A DNA stretch of 64,000 bases. Origin: Bidens hawaiensis (Eukaryota > Streptophyta > Magnoliopsida > Asterales > Asteraceae). How positions within the stretch are numbered: the stretch's first letter is position 1; each line of letters starts with the position of its first letter. The stretch covers positions 124,001-188,000 of the forward strand of contig JAIQDT010004246.1 in the NCBI GenBank assembly GCA_021521415.1, read 5' to 3'. The notes under the pieces are model-generated. The model saw only the letters and a program-made list of their open reading frames with translations, had not been told where the DNA came from and did no database searches. Positions 63,816-64,000 of this stretch are shown here, piece after piece. The translations under genes and the position numbers were made by a program.

Positions 63816-64000
63816 TAGTTTGAGGCCCGTGTATTACATGGTTAATTGATGAAAATTTTAAACTTTAACCATTAAGTGAAATACAGTTAACAAACTGATC
63901 ATATATTGTTAAAAAAATTACAATTTATGTTAAATTACAAAAATTACATAACTAAGATTACACATATATGTTACAAATTAGTAAAACTTCCTTTTACACT
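62871..64000 (+). repeat. 3' LTR of F, cut by the window end
   Basis: TGTAACAACTCGG start; follows the 5' LTR with substitutions and a deletion of about 130 bases near 63593 that removes the box A part of the tRNA-like segment. A TA microsatellite lies at 63783-63814, after which the match is no longer obvious. Confidence 0.85.

Larger units (their letters stand above)
49619..64000 (+). mobile_element. Gypsy gag-only element F (runs off the window)
   Basis: 5' LTR, PBS, leader, gag, short 3' region and 3' LTR, with element G inserted after gag. No pol anywhere between the LTRs. It fits the TR-GAG type of non-autonomous element (LTRs plus gag only). Confidence 0.8.

Overview
This is plant nuclear DNA made almost entirely of nested LTR retrotransposons. 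I find no host gene, no rRNA or snRNA gene, no complete tRNA gene and no CRISPR array. Primer-binding sites match the 3' end of plant initiator tRNA-Met (TGGTATCAGAGC). The polymerase proteins are Ty1/copia of the SIRE (Sirevirus) type and Ty3/gypsy of Athila and related types. The extra proteins downstream of copia pol resemble a family I associate with daisy-family (Asteraceae) retroelements. An Asteraceae eudicot is therefore my best guess, from recall and not verified.

Layout. 1-1774: 3' end of a copia element (X1) inserted in the pol gene of a second element Y (1775-7767), which still has its pol end, a conserved spacer, a decayed downstream gene and a 3' LTR. 7768-9084: minus-strand pol fragment Z. 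9085-15026: 5' two fifths of copia element X2; its long gag carries a nested LTR insertion with perfect target duplication. 15027-15600: Athila RT fragment. 15721-36501: two minus-strand copia elements in tandem sharing the middle LTR. A (15721-22523) lacks gag and pol. B (22077-36501) is complete, with intact gag, intact pol and a two-exon gene downstream of pol. 36502-40352: gypsy LTRs and an integrase tail. 40353-42604: copia 3' end E with a MITE-like insert. 42605-49587: decayed minus-strand copia element D. 49619-64000: gypsy gag-only element F, carrying a second gag-only gypsy element G (54850-62521) flanked by a perfect TTATG duplication.

How the parts fit. In B the order on the minus strand is LTR, PBS, leader, gag (1025 aa), pol (1139 aa), about 2.8 kb spacer, ORF1 (525 aa), ORF2 (422 aa), repeated polypurine tracts, LTR. 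The sequence suggests that RNA splicing organises expression. A polypyrimidine-AG acceptor sits at the gag/pol boundary of four different elements. A conserved branch-point-plus-acceptor block sits just before ORF1 in two distinct families. ORF1 and ORF2 are separated by an AT-rich segment whose removal at good splice signals fuses them exactly in frame; in Y the same two regions are contiguous. I infer one spliced gene in the env position, with no visible membrane segment.

A second theme is structured non-coding DNA. The spacer between pol and the downstream gene is about as conserved between families as pol itself and contains paired hairpins. Every element family carries its own array of palindromes in LTRs and leaders (TTCGATCGAA; GGCGAAGTT with AACTTCGCC; ATTCGTTA with TAACGAAT). 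Both gypsy elements with gag in this window lack pol and must depend on proteins supplied from elsewhere.
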